Positions 45,584-55,135 are shown, numbered from the stretch's first letter. The stretch is DNA of 64,000 nucleotides from Flavobacterium lipolyticum (GCF_020905335.1 NZ_JAJJMN010000001.1:2170001-2234000), one strand, 5' to 3'. A program made the numbers and translations. The notes: generated by a model not told the origin, from the sequence alone.

Positions 45584-46714
45584 TTAATTTTTTTTAACCG
45601 CTGAACATCCCGCCATAGTTGTAATTTTTATGGCTTCAGTCGCAGGTAAACTATCGTTTCGGTTTACAGTTTCCTGTACAACATTACGTGTAATTCCTTC
45701 AAAAACGGTTTCGATTACCGAAGCAGTTTGTAAAGCAGCCGGACGACCGTAATCACCAGCTTCACGAATAGATTGTACAATTGGAACTTCTCCTAAAAAA
45801 GGAACGTTTAAGTCTTCGGCAAGATTTTTTGCTCCTTCTTGTCCAAAGATATAATATTTATTGTCAGGTAATTCTTCGGGTGTAAAATAAGCCATATTTT
45901 CTATGATTCCCAAAACAGGTACATTGATGTTGTCCTGCATGAACATCGCTACTCCTTTTTTAGCATCGGCTAAAGCCACAGCCTGAGGAGTACTTACTAC
46001 TACAGCTCCTGTAATTGGCAGCGATTGCATAATCGAAAGATGAATATCTCCCGTTCCCGGAGGTAAATCGATCAACATAAAATCTAATTCTCCCCAATCG
46101 GCATCAAAAATCATTTGATTCAGTGCTTTTGCAGCCATTGGACCTCTCCAGATCACAGCCTGACTTGGCGCTGTAAAGAAACCGATAGAAAGTATTTTGA
46201 TTTCATAGCTTTCAATAGGTTTCATTTTTGATTTTCCGTCAACAGTAATCGAAACCGGTTTTTCGTTTTCAACGTCAAACATAATTGGCATCGATGGTCC
46301 GTAGATATCGGCATCAAGAACTCCAACTGAAAAGCCCATTTTGGCAAGTGTTACAGCAAGATTTGCGGTAACAGTCGATTTTCCAACTCCTCCCTTACCG
46401 GAAGCAACTGCAATAATATTTTTGATTCCAGGGATAGCACGACCTTTAATTTCGTTTTTCTCCGGAGTTTCTACTTTAATATTTACTTTGATTTTAGCTT
46501 CAGGGGATACCAATTCATGGATTGTTTTTTTGATATCATCTTCTGCTCTTTTTTTGATGTGCATTGCCGGTGTATGCAACACCAGGTCTACCACAACTTC
46601 ATCACCAAAAGTAATGACATTGGCAACGGCGCCGCTTTCAACCATATTTTTTCCTTCTCCCGCTATAGTAATTGTTTCTAGAGCTTTAAGAATTTCTTTT
46701 CTGTCTAATTTCAT
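45584..46714 (-). CDS. Mrp/NBP35 family Fe-S carrier ATPase
   Basis: A 376 aa P-loop NTPase. Residues 1-~90 form a MIP18/DUF59 domain (MKLDRKEILKALETI), and the deviant Walker A is VASGKGGVGKSTVTANLA. LDADIYGPSMPIMF, MLIDLPPGTGDIHLS and IENMAYFTPEELPDNKYYIFG are typical of ApbC/Mrp. The usual CxxC of the group is replaced (only one Cys, near the C-terminus, in MAGCSAVKKN). It transfers [4Fe-4S] clusters to apoproteins; the NifU gene follows it. Confidence 0.94.
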   Translation of the reverse strand: MKLDRKEILKALETITIAGEGKNMVESGAVANVITFGDEVVVDLVLHTPAMHIKKRAEDDIKKTIHELVSPEAKIKVNIKVETPEKNEIKGRAIPGIKNIIAVASGKGGVGKSTVTANLAVTLAKMGFSVGVLDADIYGPSMPIMFDVENEKPVSITVDGKSKMKPIESYEIKILSIGFFTAPSQAVIWRGPMAAKALNQMIFDADWGELDFMLIDLPPGTGDIHLSIMQSLPITGAVVVSTPQAVALADAKKGVAMFMQDNINVPVLGIIENMAYFTPEELPDNKYYIFGQEGAKNLAEDLNVPFLGEVPIVQSIREAGDYGRPAALQTASVIETVFEGITRNVVQETVNRNDSLPATEAIKITTMAGCSAVKKN

Positions 46715-47131
46715 TTTAATGGACTATTTTCGATTGATCGAAATTGATTTAAAGTATTGTATTTATTTAAACTGATTTCAGACTGCAAAGATAACAGATT
46801 ATGTTCGGATTCAAACCCTTTTTGGATTGTATTTATTGATATTGAGATTGCTCAAAACGATTCTTATAGGCTGTTTTTGATTTCAAAATCAGAAAAAAGA
46901 TAAACTTTGCTTCGTTTATAGGTTAAGATTCATAAAAAACTTAACAGCGAAAGAGTGTAAAATTAAGAATAAGACCGTTAAAATGTCAATAATCTTAGCT
47001 ATATTTGAGTTCCCTAAATTTGCGATTTCCAAATATTCTGAAAAATATACGAGAATTTGTCTTTGGGGACAATTATAGGTTTTCGGTATTTTCTGAATAG
47101 AATTTAATCTTAAAATTTAAATCTGAAAAAT
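46715..47131. other. 417-bp divergent intergenic region, mrp / L,D-transpeptidase
   Basis: It carries the mrp promoter and, on the plus strand, a TATATTTG box at 47000-47007, 124 nt ahead of the transpeptidase ATG. A 31-codon frame from ~46983 overlaps that box and is not believed. Nothing else was recognised. Confidence 0.5.
46786..46814 (-). promoter_or_regulatory. Promoter of mrp-nifU (TTG-N18-TATCTTTG)
   Basis: On the minus strand TTG (46812-46814), an 18-nt spacer and TATCTTTG (46786-46793) match the consensus well; 71 nt before the ATG. Confidence 0.6.
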
Positions 47132-48751
47132 ATGCGAAATTTTACTTCTTCATCTGTAATTATTGCTATTAGTTTTTTACTGCTTTCTTTCGGATCTTCC
47201 GCTAAAGAGAGCCCTGTAAATCACAAATTCAAAGCGTTTGATAATGTTTCTGCATCGAATAGATATCTTTTTAAAACCGCTGTTGATGCGGCAGCAATCA
47301 GTCAGTTTTACAAAAAGTATCCCAATTTAAAAAAATATCAGAATGACGTTTTGGATCTGTATAAGAAAAAGGAATACAAAACGATCTGGTACGATGATAA
47401 AAGTGTGAGCGAATTTGGTGCGTTGCTGTATCATAAGGTACGCTTGTTAAATGAGCAGGGAATTAAAGCTACGATGCCTTATATGAATTTGGTAGATGAT
47501 GTTTTTAACGAGAACGTAACGAATGATCTTCCGGAAATTGATACAGAATTGTTGCTGTCTAATATGTATGTGTTTTATGCGAGCAACGTTTATTCGGGAG
47601 TTGATCCGGCTACACTAAAAAAAATTGGATGGTTTCTTCCTGCAAAAACTATTTCTTACTCTAAAATATTAGATTCGCTGATGGTTGACCCTGGACGACT
47701 GAATAAAGACGAGGATCTTTTGTTTGGACAGTACTACAAACTTAAATCAGTATTGAAAAGGTACAGAAACATTGAGAAAAACAATCAATGGACAAAAATT
47801 GATATTGACAGTATAAATTATAAAGACCTGAAGCCTTTTGATAGTGGCGTTGCCATCAAGCAAATCAGACAGCGATTGTTTGTAGTGGGAGATTTGGCAC
47901 AAGATTCTAAAAGAGATGTGTATGACGAGGAGATGATGGCCGGAATTTTAAAGTATAAAAAAAGGTACGGACTTAAACTGAATTATACCTTAACCCGTGA
48001 TCATATCAATCAGATGAATGAACCCATTGGTAATCGTATCAAAACGATCATGCTGAATATGGAGCGCTGCCGATGGATACCCGCTTCACTAGCAAAGGCC
48101 AGCGAGTATATCATGGTTAATATTCCATCCTTCAGGCTGATTTATGTGAAAAATGGTAAATATGAACTCGTTTCGGATGTCTTTGTGGGAACCCGAATGA
48201 CCGAGACCGTAATTTTTAGTGGTAATATGGATCGAATTGTATTTAGTCCGTATTGGTATGTTCCGCAGAGCATCATCAAAAATGAGCTGAAGCTGAAAAT
48301 GGCAGAAGATAAAAACTATCTGGCCGATCATAATATGGAATGGAACGGAGGCAATGTAAGACAAAAACCGGGACCTAAAAACTCTTTAGGATTAGTTAAA
48401 TTCATGTTTCCAAATCCAAATGACATTTACCTGCACGATACCCCTGCGAAAAGTTTGTTTGATTTCGAAAAACGTATTTTCAGCCATGGCTGTATTAATG
48501 TTAAAGAGGCAAAACCATTGGCTTTGGCTATTTTGAAAGACAATCCCGACTGGCCGGTAGATAAAATCGATAAAGCAATGAGCGGTGAAAAAGAAACCAC
48601 TTGTATGCTGAAAACCAAAATTCCAATTTATATCGGATACTTTACCGCCTGGGTAACGGATGACGGGGAGATTGGTTTTTATCCTGATGTTTACGACAGA
48701 GATAAACAACTGGATAAATTATTGTATTCCGATTCAGTTGTTTCGAAATAA
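47132..48751 (+). CDS. L,D-transpeptidase (YkuD/YcbB type)
   Basis: A 539 aa cell-wall enzyme with a signal peptide (SVIIAISFLLLSFGSSAKE). Residues ~60-290 are the scaffold/peptidoglycan-binding-like region (FDSGVAIKQIRQRLFVVGD). The YkuD catalytic domain follows, with the active-site Cys in KRIFSHGCINVKEAKPLAL and the upstream His in IYLHDTPAKSLF. It forms 3-3 peptide crosslinks or attaches proteins to peptidoglycan in the periplasm. Length and two-part layout match YcbB-like proteins. Confidence 0.94.
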   Translation: MRNFTSSSVIIAISFLLLSFGSSAKESPVNHKFKAFDNVSASNRYLFKTAVDAAAISQFYKKYPNLKKYQNDVLDLYKKKEYKTIWYDDKSVSEFGALLYHKVRLLNEQGIKATMPYMNLVDDVFNENVTNDLPEIDTELLLSNMYVFYASNVYSGVDPATLKKIGWFLPAKTISYSKILDSLMVDPGRLNKDEDLLFGQYYKLKSVLKRYRNIEKNNQWTKIDIDSINYKDLKPFDSGVAIKQIRQRLFVVGDLAQDSKRDVYDEEMMAGILKYKKRYGLKLNYTLTRDHINQMNEPIGNRIKTIMLNMERCRWIPASLAKASEYIMVNIPSFRLIYVKNGKYELVSDVFVGTRMTETVIFSGNMDRIVFSPYWYVPQSIIKNELKLKMAEDKNYLADHNMEWNGGNVRQKPGPKNSLGLVKFMFPNPNDIYLHDTPAKSLFDFEKRIFSHGCINVKEAKPLALAILKDNPDWPVDKIDKAMSGEKETTCMLKTKIPIYIGYFTAWVTDDGEIGFYPDVYDRDKQLDKLLYSDSVVSK

Positions 48752-48759
48752 AAAAAAGA

Positions 48760-48793
48760 AACCCGCCAGATCAATATGATTTGGCGGGTTTTA
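48760..48793. terminator. Hairpin terminator after L,D-transpeptidase
   Basis: A 14-bp stem aacccgccagatca / tgatttggcgggtt (one G-T pair), 3-nt loop, flanked by A and T/A runs, between convergent genes. Confidence 0.85.
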
Positions 48794-48917
48794 AAAAAAT
48801 GGTCTACAAGTTTATATCAAATTTACTTACATTTTAGTTCAATGTTTTCTGATATAATGCCGATGTAATATGAAAATAGTACAATGCAATTGGACTATAT
48901 TGAATATACAATCGGTA

Positions 48918-51347
48918 TTATTCGTATTTTAGGTATTTTAAGATATCAATCTTAGTTACCTGATAAGCTTTTGCTAAAACGATGATAAGCGTTAAAGCCA
49001 ACAGGGAAACCAGAGCGATACTGAATGGAATTACCGAAACTCCAATTCGGAAGGCAAAGTTTTCCAGCCATTTTTGTAGCAAAATGTATGCCGGAATAAT
49101 ACCAATAACAAATCCAAGTAAACAAAAGCCAACATATTGCTTGGATAATTCTTTTAGTAAAGCATCTGTTTCGGCGCCTAATGTTTTTCTAATGGCAATT
49201 TCTTTTAGTCTTCGCTCCATTGAAAAAGAGGCCAAAGCAAACAATCCGAAAATAGCGATGATGATGACCACAAGGTTTAGAATGAAAAACAAATTTTTCT
49301 GTTTTACCTGCTCCTGATACGTTTTAGCAAAACCCTTATTAACGAATTCGTATTCAAAAGGATAATCCTGATTGATGTTTTTCGTCCAGTATTTGTCTAG
49401 TTTTGCTAAGGTTTCGGTTAAATTATTGGGAGAAACTTTTACATAAATTTCTTCAAAATTATTCCACTTTAACGTTTTAAGGTTAATGAAAATCAGTGGA
49501 GGAACTTTATCTTGTAATCCTGTGATGTGGAAATCTTTTACTACACCAACGATTTTAAATTTCATATTTCCTTTTTCATTTCCCCAACCTGATGTTATAA
49601 CCGTATTAAGTGGTTTTTTAAGGCCTAACATTTTGACAAGGGTTTCGTTTACCAGCCAATTTTCAATGGTATCCGAAGCAAATTTTGGAGATAAATCACG
49701 TCCCTGAATAATTTTGATTTTCATCATATCCAGAAAACCAAAATCCATTTCGACATTTCCGGATTGTACAGAAATACCGTTGTGTGTAAGTCCTGAACTG
49801 GAATAAGTGCTATTTCCGAAAGAACCGGCAAAGGTGGATACGTCTAGAACACCGGACATTTTTAAAAGTTCTTGTTTTGTGGTTTGATATTTAGATAATT
49901 TCGTTTTGTAATCCTGGAAATTAAAAGGGATTTTAATGACCTGATCTCCACTAAAACCAAGGTCTTTGTTCATCATATAACTCACCTGAGAATTCACGAT
50001 TAAAGCACCTATGATAAAAAAAGCAGCGATACCAAACTGGAAAATAAGCATCGAATTTCGAATCCATATACCGCTTTTACTTCTGGAGAAGTTTCCTTTT
50101 AGCACTTTTAAAGTCTCAAAATTGGAGATGTAAATGGCAGGCAAAATTCCAGCCAAAACGATTACTAATCCGAAAATAAAAATGAGCTGCAGGTAAAATT
50201 CACTGCCGTTCATCGTTAAAGATTTTTTCAGGAAAGTATTATAGTAAGGTAGTGAAAGTTCTACAATTGCCAAAGCAAAAAGAATGGCTAAAACCACTAT
50301 TATAGCGGTCTCAAAAATAAATTGAAGGACGATTTGTCTTTTAGACGCTCCTACAATTTTGCGAACACCCACTTCTTTAGCACGTTTTATTGCCGATGCT
50401 GTCGCTAAATTAATGTAGTTGACTAAAGAAAGAATCAGAATTAGAATAGACAGACCTACCATAATATAAAGCAATTGCAGATTTCCTTTTCCCTCAGGAA
50501 AACTGGCGCCTTGTACAGATTTTATGCCGTGTAGACGAGCGCTACTTAATTTGTCCAGCATCACTATGATCTCACCATTTTCTTTAATATACTGTTCCGG
50601 AGTCAGTCCGTTGGCTTTGGCATCTTTCAAAGTCCGGTTAACGTAATTTATGTTTCGCATTTTCTTTTCAACAGCAGCGATATCGGCCCCTTTTTTTACT
50701 TTAATCATTAAAGCATAATTAAAGTTACCCCAACTTTGTTCGTCGTTTTCACGGGCAATTCCACTGAAAACGTAGTTAGGTTCAAAAGCTGAGGGGGTTA
50801 TGTTTTTATAGACAGATTTTACCGTGTAATCTTTGTAATTGTAAGTAATGGATTTGCCAATTGGATCCTGATTCTTAAAAAGCAGTTGTGCTGTTTCTTC
50901 TGATATTGCCACACTGTTTTTCTCTTTCAGGATATTGGTTTTGGCTCCTTTTACGATAGGCAGGGGGAACATATCAAAAAAACTATTGTCGGAAACTGCG
51001 ATCTTTTTGTGAAAGAATTTTTGCCCTTGGTATTTGATCATATCATTATTATACCAGGAATTAAAAAAACAGATTGATTCGATTTCCGGAATGGTGGCTT
51101 TACAGGTTCTTCCAAAAGGAATATTGTTGTAGGACCAAATATCCCCATCCTCTCCAATTCTATTAAAAACCTGATAGACGTTCTCTTTTTCAGGATTCCA
51201 TTGGTCGTAGGCATTTTCGTTATTCCAATATAGAATGGCGAAAATCACTCCCGCGATTCCAATGCTTAATCCCAGGATATTTAAAAACGAAAACAGTTTG
51301 TTTTGTTTCAAATGATATATAAATATCTTAAACCAGTTAAAAATCAT
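48918..51347 (-). CDS. ABC transporter permease, MacB/FtsX type
   Basis: An 809 aa inner-membrane permease. TM1 is at ~17-40 (LFSFLNILGLSIGIAGVIFAILYW), followed by a large periplasmic MacB-PCD domain (~45-280), then FtsX helices near 290-400. A second FtsX-type block ends the protein (MERRLKEIAIRKTLGAE, IIPAYILLQKWLENFAFR). KRAKEVGVRKIVGASKRQIV is the signature of the first FtsX block. With the ATPase at 51495 and the adaptor at 52387 it forms a tripartite efflux or mechanotransmission system under control of the adjacent sigma-54 pair. Confidence 0.93.
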   Translation of the reverse strand: MIFNWFKIFIYHLKQNKLFSFLNILGLSIGIAGVIFAILYWNNENAYDQWNPEKENVYQVFNRIGEDGDIWSYNNIPFGRTCKATIPEIESICFFNSWYNNDMIKYQGQKFFHKKIAVSDNSFFDMFPLPIVKGAKTNILKEKNSVAISEETAQLLFKNQDPIGKSITYNYKDYTVKSVYKNITPSAFEPNYVFSGIARENDEQSWGNFNYALMIKVKKGADIAAVEKKMRNINYVNRTLKDAKANGLTPEQYIKENGEIIVMLDKLSSARLHGIKSVQGASFPEGKGNLQLLYIMVGLSILILILSLVNYINLATASAIKRAKEVGVRKIVGASKRQIVLQFIFETAIIVVLAILFALAIVELSLPYYNTFLKKSLTMNGSEFYLQLIFIFGLVIVLAGILPAIYISNFETLKVLKGNFSRSKSGIWIRNSMLIFQFGIAAFFIIGALIVNSQVSYMMNKDLGFSGDQVIKIPFNFQDYKTKLSKYQTTKQELLKMSGVLDVSTFAGSFGNSTYSSSGLTHNGISVQSGNVEMDFGFLDMMKIKIIQGRDLSPKFASDTIENWLVNETLVKMLGLKKPLNTVITSGWGNEKGNMKFKIVGVVKDFHITGLQDKVPPLIFINLKTLKWNNFEEIYVKVSPNNLTETLAKLDKYWTKNINQDYPFEYEFVNKGFAKTYQEQVKQKNLFFILNLVVIIIAIFGLFALASFSMERRLKEIAIRKTLGAETDALLKELSKQYVGFCLLGFVIGIIPAYILLQKWLENFAFRIGVSVIPFSIALVSLLALTLIIVLAKAYQVTKIDILKYLKYE

Positions 51348-51415
51348 GTTTTATTTTTTATAGTTGTTACAGTTGGTTTTGAAATAGTTTTACAGGTTTT
51401 GAAATCTGTAAGGCA

Positions 51416-51487
51416 TTATAAGCCGGATAGTATTTTGCAAACAAATCCCATCAGAATTATGATTGCACTTAGGATGAATTTGATCAT
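51416..51487 (-). CDS. Possible 23-aa membrane micropeptide
   Basis: MIKFILSAIIILMGFVCKI plus LSGL is encoded 7 bp downstream of the ATPase stop and 68 bp before the permease ATG, on the same strand. It is a single hydrophobic helix with a Lys near each end. It could be a small accessory of the transporter or a chance frame; conservation would decide. Confidence 0.3.
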   Translation of the reverse strand: MIKFILSAIIILMGFVCKILSGL

Positions 51488-51494
51488 TTTATCG

Positions 51495-52202
51495 TTATTT
51501 AACGTCCATAAAAACATCAACATTTCGTTGGTTGAATTTTTCAGAGAATACCACCCCATCTTTCATATGGATTGTTCTTTGCGAAAACGAAGCATCATAA
51601 TCAGAGTGGGTAACCATTAAAATGGTAGCTCCTTTAGCATGTAAATCGGTTAAGAGTTCCATTACCTCATTACCGTTTTTACTATCTAAATTTCCGGTTG
51701 GCTCATCGGCCAGAATAATTTTAGGATCGTTTACCAAAGCTCTTGCAACGGCAACCCTTTGCTGTTGTCCCCCCGAAAGTTGTTGCGGGAAATGTTTAAG
51801 GCGGTGAGAGATATGCAGTTTCTCGGCAATAGCTTCGACTTTTTGTTTTCTCTCAGCCGCTTTTACATTGTTGTAGATCAAAGGCAATTCGATATTGTCG
51901 TAAACCGAAAGTTCGTCGATCAGGTTGAAATTCTGGAAAATAAAGCCAATGTTTTCTTTGCGTACATTTGCTCTCCCTTTCTCTTTTAAACCAATCATTT
52001 CCTGATCTAGTAATTTGTAGCTCCCGCCTGAAGCGCTGTCCAGAAGGCCTATGATATTAAGTAAAGTCGATTTTCCGCAACCTGAAGGCCCCATAATGGT
52101 TAAAAAATCCCCTTTTTTAATCTCTAAAGAAATTCCGCTTAAAGCTGCTGTTTCTACTTCTTCTGTTCTGAAAACTTTGGTTAGGTTTTGAATGGTTATC
52201 AT
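51495..52202 (-). CDS. ABC transporter ATP-binding protein, MacB/LolD type
   Basis: A 235 aa ATPase. Walker A is GPSGCGKSTLL, Q-loop FIFQNFNLIDEL, signature LSGGQQQRVAVARAL, Walker B IILADEPTGNLD and H-loop MVTHSDYD. The EPTGNLDSKNG stretch is typical of the MacB/LolD group, which drives FtsX-type permeases such as the one encoded 147 bp downstream. The last ~15 residues (FNQRNVDVFMDVK) extend past the usual end. Confidence 0.95.
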   Translation of the reverse strand: MITIQNLTKVFRTEEVETAALSGISLEIKKGDFLTIMGPSGCGKSTLLNIIGLLDSASGGSYKLLDQEMIGLKEKGRANVRKENIGFIFQNFNLIDELSVYDNIELPLIYNNVKAAERKQKVEAIAEKLHISHRLKHFPQQLSGGQQQRVAVARALVNDPKIILADEPTGNLDSKNGNEVMELLTDLHAKGATILMVTHSDYDASFSQRTIHMKDGVVFSEKFNQRNVDVFMDVK

Positions 52203-52291
52203 AAGTTTTGAAATTTTAGTGGTTGTTAATTCTATTTTTTGATTGATGATTGAAACTTTGTGAATTGTGAATTATAAGATGTAAAATGTAA

Positions 52292-52395
52292 ACTGCGACC
52301 GTGTACTGCGACTGTTTACTGCGACTGTTTACTGTGACTGTGTACTGCGACTGTGTACTGCGACCGAAAACCGCGACTAGAAACTACTACTGAGA
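52292..52395. repeat. 13-bp tandem repeat (actgcgactgttt), about 7-8 units
   Basis: Units of 13 nt run from 52292 with substitutions such as actgcgaccgtgt and actgtgactgtgt, degrade towards 52395, and touch the stop codon of the adaptor gene. They lie between the adaptor and ATPase genes. Confidence 0.92.
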
Positions 52396-53631
52396 ACTGA
52401 TCGATAATTCTTCAATGTCTTTATAATCGCTATAGGAGGAAGTGATAACTGATTCACCTTCTTTTAAACCTTCGAGAACTTCATAATACGATGGGTTTTC
52501 TCTGCCTAGTTTTATGTTTCTTCTTTCTGCTTTATTTCCTTTTACTACAAAAATCCATTTTCCTGCTGACTCCTGATTGAAACTTCCTTTTGAAACCACA
52601 AGCGTTTTGTTTTTTTCGGAGAGAATCAGTTTTACACCAAAACTAAGACCGTCCTGTAAAGGGATATTTTCTTTGGATATAAAAGCCAGCTCCACTCTAA
52701 AGTGCCCGTTTTTTACCTCCGGAATTACTTTTGTAACTAAAACTTCCAGATTTTTTCCTTGAAATTCTACTTGACCTTTCAGTCCTTCGCGTACTTTTTC
52801 CAAGTAAAATTCATCTACATCGGCTGCTAATTTGTAGCCTTGCTTAGAATCTATTTTTCCGATACTTTCACCTGCCTGAAACGTTTTTCCCAAAACCGGT
52901 TGAAAAGAAGTTAATCTCCCCGATTCCGGTGCTGTAATTAAAAAGTTCTTTTTATTGTTTCTTAAAATATCCAGACTTTTTTCCATAGTCTGAATCGAAC
53001 GGTTGATTTGAGAAATTTGAACCTGATTGGTTTGTTTTTCTTTTTGAATACTTTGTTGGATCGTTCTTTTGCGCTCGTCCTGAAAACGCAGACTTTCTTT
53101 AAAATTATTCCAGTCATTTCTCGAAATCACATCTTTTTCAAACAATTTCGCGTTCATGTCGTACAGCCTTTTGGCGTCATTGTAATCGTGTTCGATTAAA
53201 ACCAGGTCTTTGGTTAAGTTCAGCTCCTGATTTCTGATGTTCAGTTTTCCGGTGTTCAAATTATTGATTTGCTCGATAATAGCCGTTTCCTGAGTCAAAT
53301 AATTCAGTTCTGTGTTTGGGTTGAACAAACGTGCTAAGGACTGACCTTTGGTAACCATTGCGCCATTTTCAACAAAAATCTCTTTTACAGAACCGCCTTC
53401 GGTAACATTCACAAGCATTACGTTAAGAGGTTCTACTTTGGCCTGAAAAACAACAAAATCTTCAAAGAAAGCTTTTTCTACTTTTTGAACGCTAAGTTCA
53501 TCGGCTTTTACATTTAAACTTCTTTTGGTGTTAAACGAGAAAAATGCAATTGTCGCCAAAACTAAAAAAACTCCAATTGCTATTGTGAGATATCTAAATT
53601 TTCTATTTTTACGAGGAATTATCTTGTCCAT
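52387..53631 (-). CDS. Efflux periplasmic adaptor (HlyD/MacA-like)
   Basis: A 414 aa membrane-fusion protein with an N-terminal membrane helix (RYLTIAIGVFLVLATIAFFSF). Lipoyl halves (GGSVKEIFVENGAMVTKGQSL and ITAPESGRLTSFQPVLGKTF) flank a long coiled coil (~115-230), followed by beta-barrel and membrane-proximal domains (GKWIFVVKGNKAERRNIKLGRE). It couples the ABC permease to an outer-membrane channel that is not encoded here. A -24/-12 promoter precedes it, so it is the first gene of the efflux operon. Confidence 0.92.
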   Translation of the reverse strand: MDKIIPRKNRKFRYLTIAIGVFLVLATIAFFSFNTKRSLNVKADELSVQKVEKAFFEDFVVFQAKVEPLNVMLVNVTEGGSVKEIFVENGAMVTKGQSLARLFNPNTELNYLTQETAIIEQINNLNTGKLNIRNQELNLTKDLVLIEHDYNDAKRLYDMNAKLFEKDVISRNDWNNFKESLRFQDERKRTIQQSIQKEKQTNQVQISQINRSIQTMEKSLDILRNNKKNFLITAPESGRLTSFQPVLGKTFQAGESIGKIDSKQGYKLAADVDEFYLEKVREGLKGQVEFQGKNLEVLVTKVIPEVKNGHFRVELAFISKENIPLQDGLSFGVKLILSEKNKTLVVSKGSFNQESAGKWIFVVKGNKAERRNIKLGRENPSYYEVLEGLKEGESVITSSYSDYKDIEELSISSQ

Positions 53632-53659
53632 TTCTTTAATAATTTACTGATTACCAATA

Positions 53660-53675
53660 GGTAAATACTGTGCCA
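53660..53675 (-). promoter_or_regulatory. Sigma-54 promoter (-24/-12) of the efflux operon
   Basis: The minus strand reads TGGCACAGTATTTACC, against TGGCAC-N5-TTGC, with one mismatch in the -12 element. The -12 lies ~30 nt ahead of the adaptor ATG. A sigma-54 activator gene is divergently encoded next to it. Confidence 0.65.
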
Positions 53676-53738
53676 TAAAAAGTATAATCTGTAAAGTATT
53701 GATTTTAAAGAAGCTTTAAAAACCATCTAAAAAAGAAG

Positions 53739-53776
53739 TGTTCGGAAATGAACAGTTGACCGTTCAGAATCGGACA
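53739..53776. promoter_or_regulatory. Two 16-bp palindromes, likely activator sites
   Basis: TGTTCGGAAATGAACA (53739-53754) is a perfect 5-bp dyad. CGTTCAGAATCGGACA (53761-53776) is a related site (TGTCC-N6-GAACG on the other strand). Their centres are 22 bp apart, two helical turns, and ~70-100 bp upstream of the -24 element, a normal place for enhancer sites. Confidence 0.6.
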
Positions 53777-53788
53777 AAAAAAGACAGC

Positions 53789-55135
53789 ATGCGAAAGAAA
53801 CAAGCCCATATTTTAATCGTCGACGATCAGGAAGAAATTCTTTTTTCGGCAAAAATGATTCTCAAAAAACATATTGAAACCATTTTTACGGCCAACAGTC
53901 CCAAAAAAATCATCTCTATTTTAAACGAAAATGAAATAAATGTGGTTTTGTTGGACATGAACTATCGAATTGGTTTTGAAGATGGGCGTGAAGGAATTCA
54001 TTGGTTGAAGGAAATTAAAACACTTTCGCCACAAACTATTGTGATTTTAATGACTGCTTTTGGTAAAATTGACACTGCGGTTGAGGGAATTAAAATTGGG
54101 GCTTTTGATTATGTTTTGAAGCCCTGGAACAACGAAAAATTACTGGAAATCATTGATAAGGCTGTAGTAGAGAGCCGAAAGAATGGTAAAAAAGAAGTAG
54201 TAGAAAAACCAGCCAAAAGTTATTTTACAGGAACTTCTCCTAAAATTAAGCAGGCTTACGGTATTGCTGAGAGAGTCGCCAGAACAGCTGCTAACGTTTT
54301 AATCTTAGGTGAGAACGGAACCGGAAAATATGTTTTTGCCGAGTTCATTCATTTGAATTCAGAGCGAAAAGAACAGCCTTTTGTGCATGTCGATCTGGGG
54401 TCGCTGAGTGATAACTTGTTTGAAAGTGAACTGTTTGGATATGCCAAGGGTGCTTTTACAGATGCTAAAACAGATACCGCGGGAAGATTTGAAGCGGCTT
54501 CGGGCGGTACGATCTTTCTCGATGAGATAGGGAATATTCCGTTACATCTGCAATCCAAACTCTTGCATGTTTTACAAACCAAAACCGTAACCCGTTTGGG
54601 CGAAAGCAAAGCAAGACCGCTGAATGTAAGGATCATTGCGGCTACCAATGCCGATATAAAAGCAGAAGTAAAAAATAAAACATTTAGGGAAGATTTACTG
54701 TACCGAATCAATACCATGGAGATTCATTTACCTTCTTTGCGTGAGCGAAAAGACGATATTATTCCAATGGCAAATTTTATTTTGGATAACATTGCTGAAA
54801 AATACAATCAGGAAAATTGGTGTTTTGACGACAATGTCGGACCCTATTTAGAAAAATATCCCTGGAAAGGAAATATTCGGGAATTAGAGAATAAGATTGA
54901 GCGGGCCTTAATTTTGGCTGATAATCATACTATTTCGGTAACCAATCTGGATATTTTGGATTTCGAAGAACTTCCGGAAAACGACGAAAATCCACTGTCT
55001 GAAATGGAACGAAATGTCATCGAGAAAACATTGTTTAAGAATAATGGGAATATCAGCAAAACAGCCGAAGAACTTGGGCTTTCAAGGGCCGCGTTGTACA
55101 GAAGAATTGAAAAATACGATCTGAAAAACATCTAA
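53789..55135 (+). CDS. Sigma-54-dependent response regulator (NtrC family)
   Basis: A 448 aa protein from the ATG at 53789 (MRKKQAHILIVDDQEE); a GTG 51 nt upstream in frame would place the operator palindromes inside the gene. Residues 1-~120 are a receiver with phospho-Asp56 (NVVLLDMNYR). The AAA+ domain has Walker A GENGTGKYVF and the sigma-54 contact loop GAFTDA in place of GAFTGA, a known tolerated variant. The C-terminus is a Fis-type HTH (ISKTAEELGLSRAALYRRIEKY). The kinase gene follows after 82 bp, and the efflux operon is divergent. Confidence 0.94.
   Translation: MRKKQAHILIVDDQEEILFSAKMILKKHIETIFTANSPKKIISILNENEINVVLLDMNYRIGFEDGREGIHWLKEIKTLSPQTIVILMTAFGKIDTAVEGIKIGAFDYVLKPWNNEKLLEIIDKAVVESRKNGKKEVVEKPAKSYFTGTSPKIKQAYGIAERVARTAANVLILGENGTGKYVFAEFIHLNSERKEQPFVHVDLGSLSDNLFESELFGYAKGAFTDAKTDTAGRFEAASGGTIFLDEIGNIPLHLQSKLLHVLQTKTVTRLGESKARPLNVRIIAATNADIKAEVKNKTFREDLLYRINTMEIHLPSLRERKDDIIPMANFILDNIAEKYNQENWCFDDNVGPYLEKYPWKGNIRELENKIERALILADNHTISVTNLDILDFEELPENDENPLSEMERNVIEKTLFKNNGNISKTAEELGLSRAALYRRIEKYDLKNI

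Noticed and set aside
46983..47078. 31-codon frame MSIILAIFEFPKFAISKY...
   Set aside because: It overlaps a likely -7 box and shows no family features.
51303..51620. Plus-strand 105-codon frame over the ATPase-permease junction
   Set aside because: It is antisense to both genes and the translation has no domain character.
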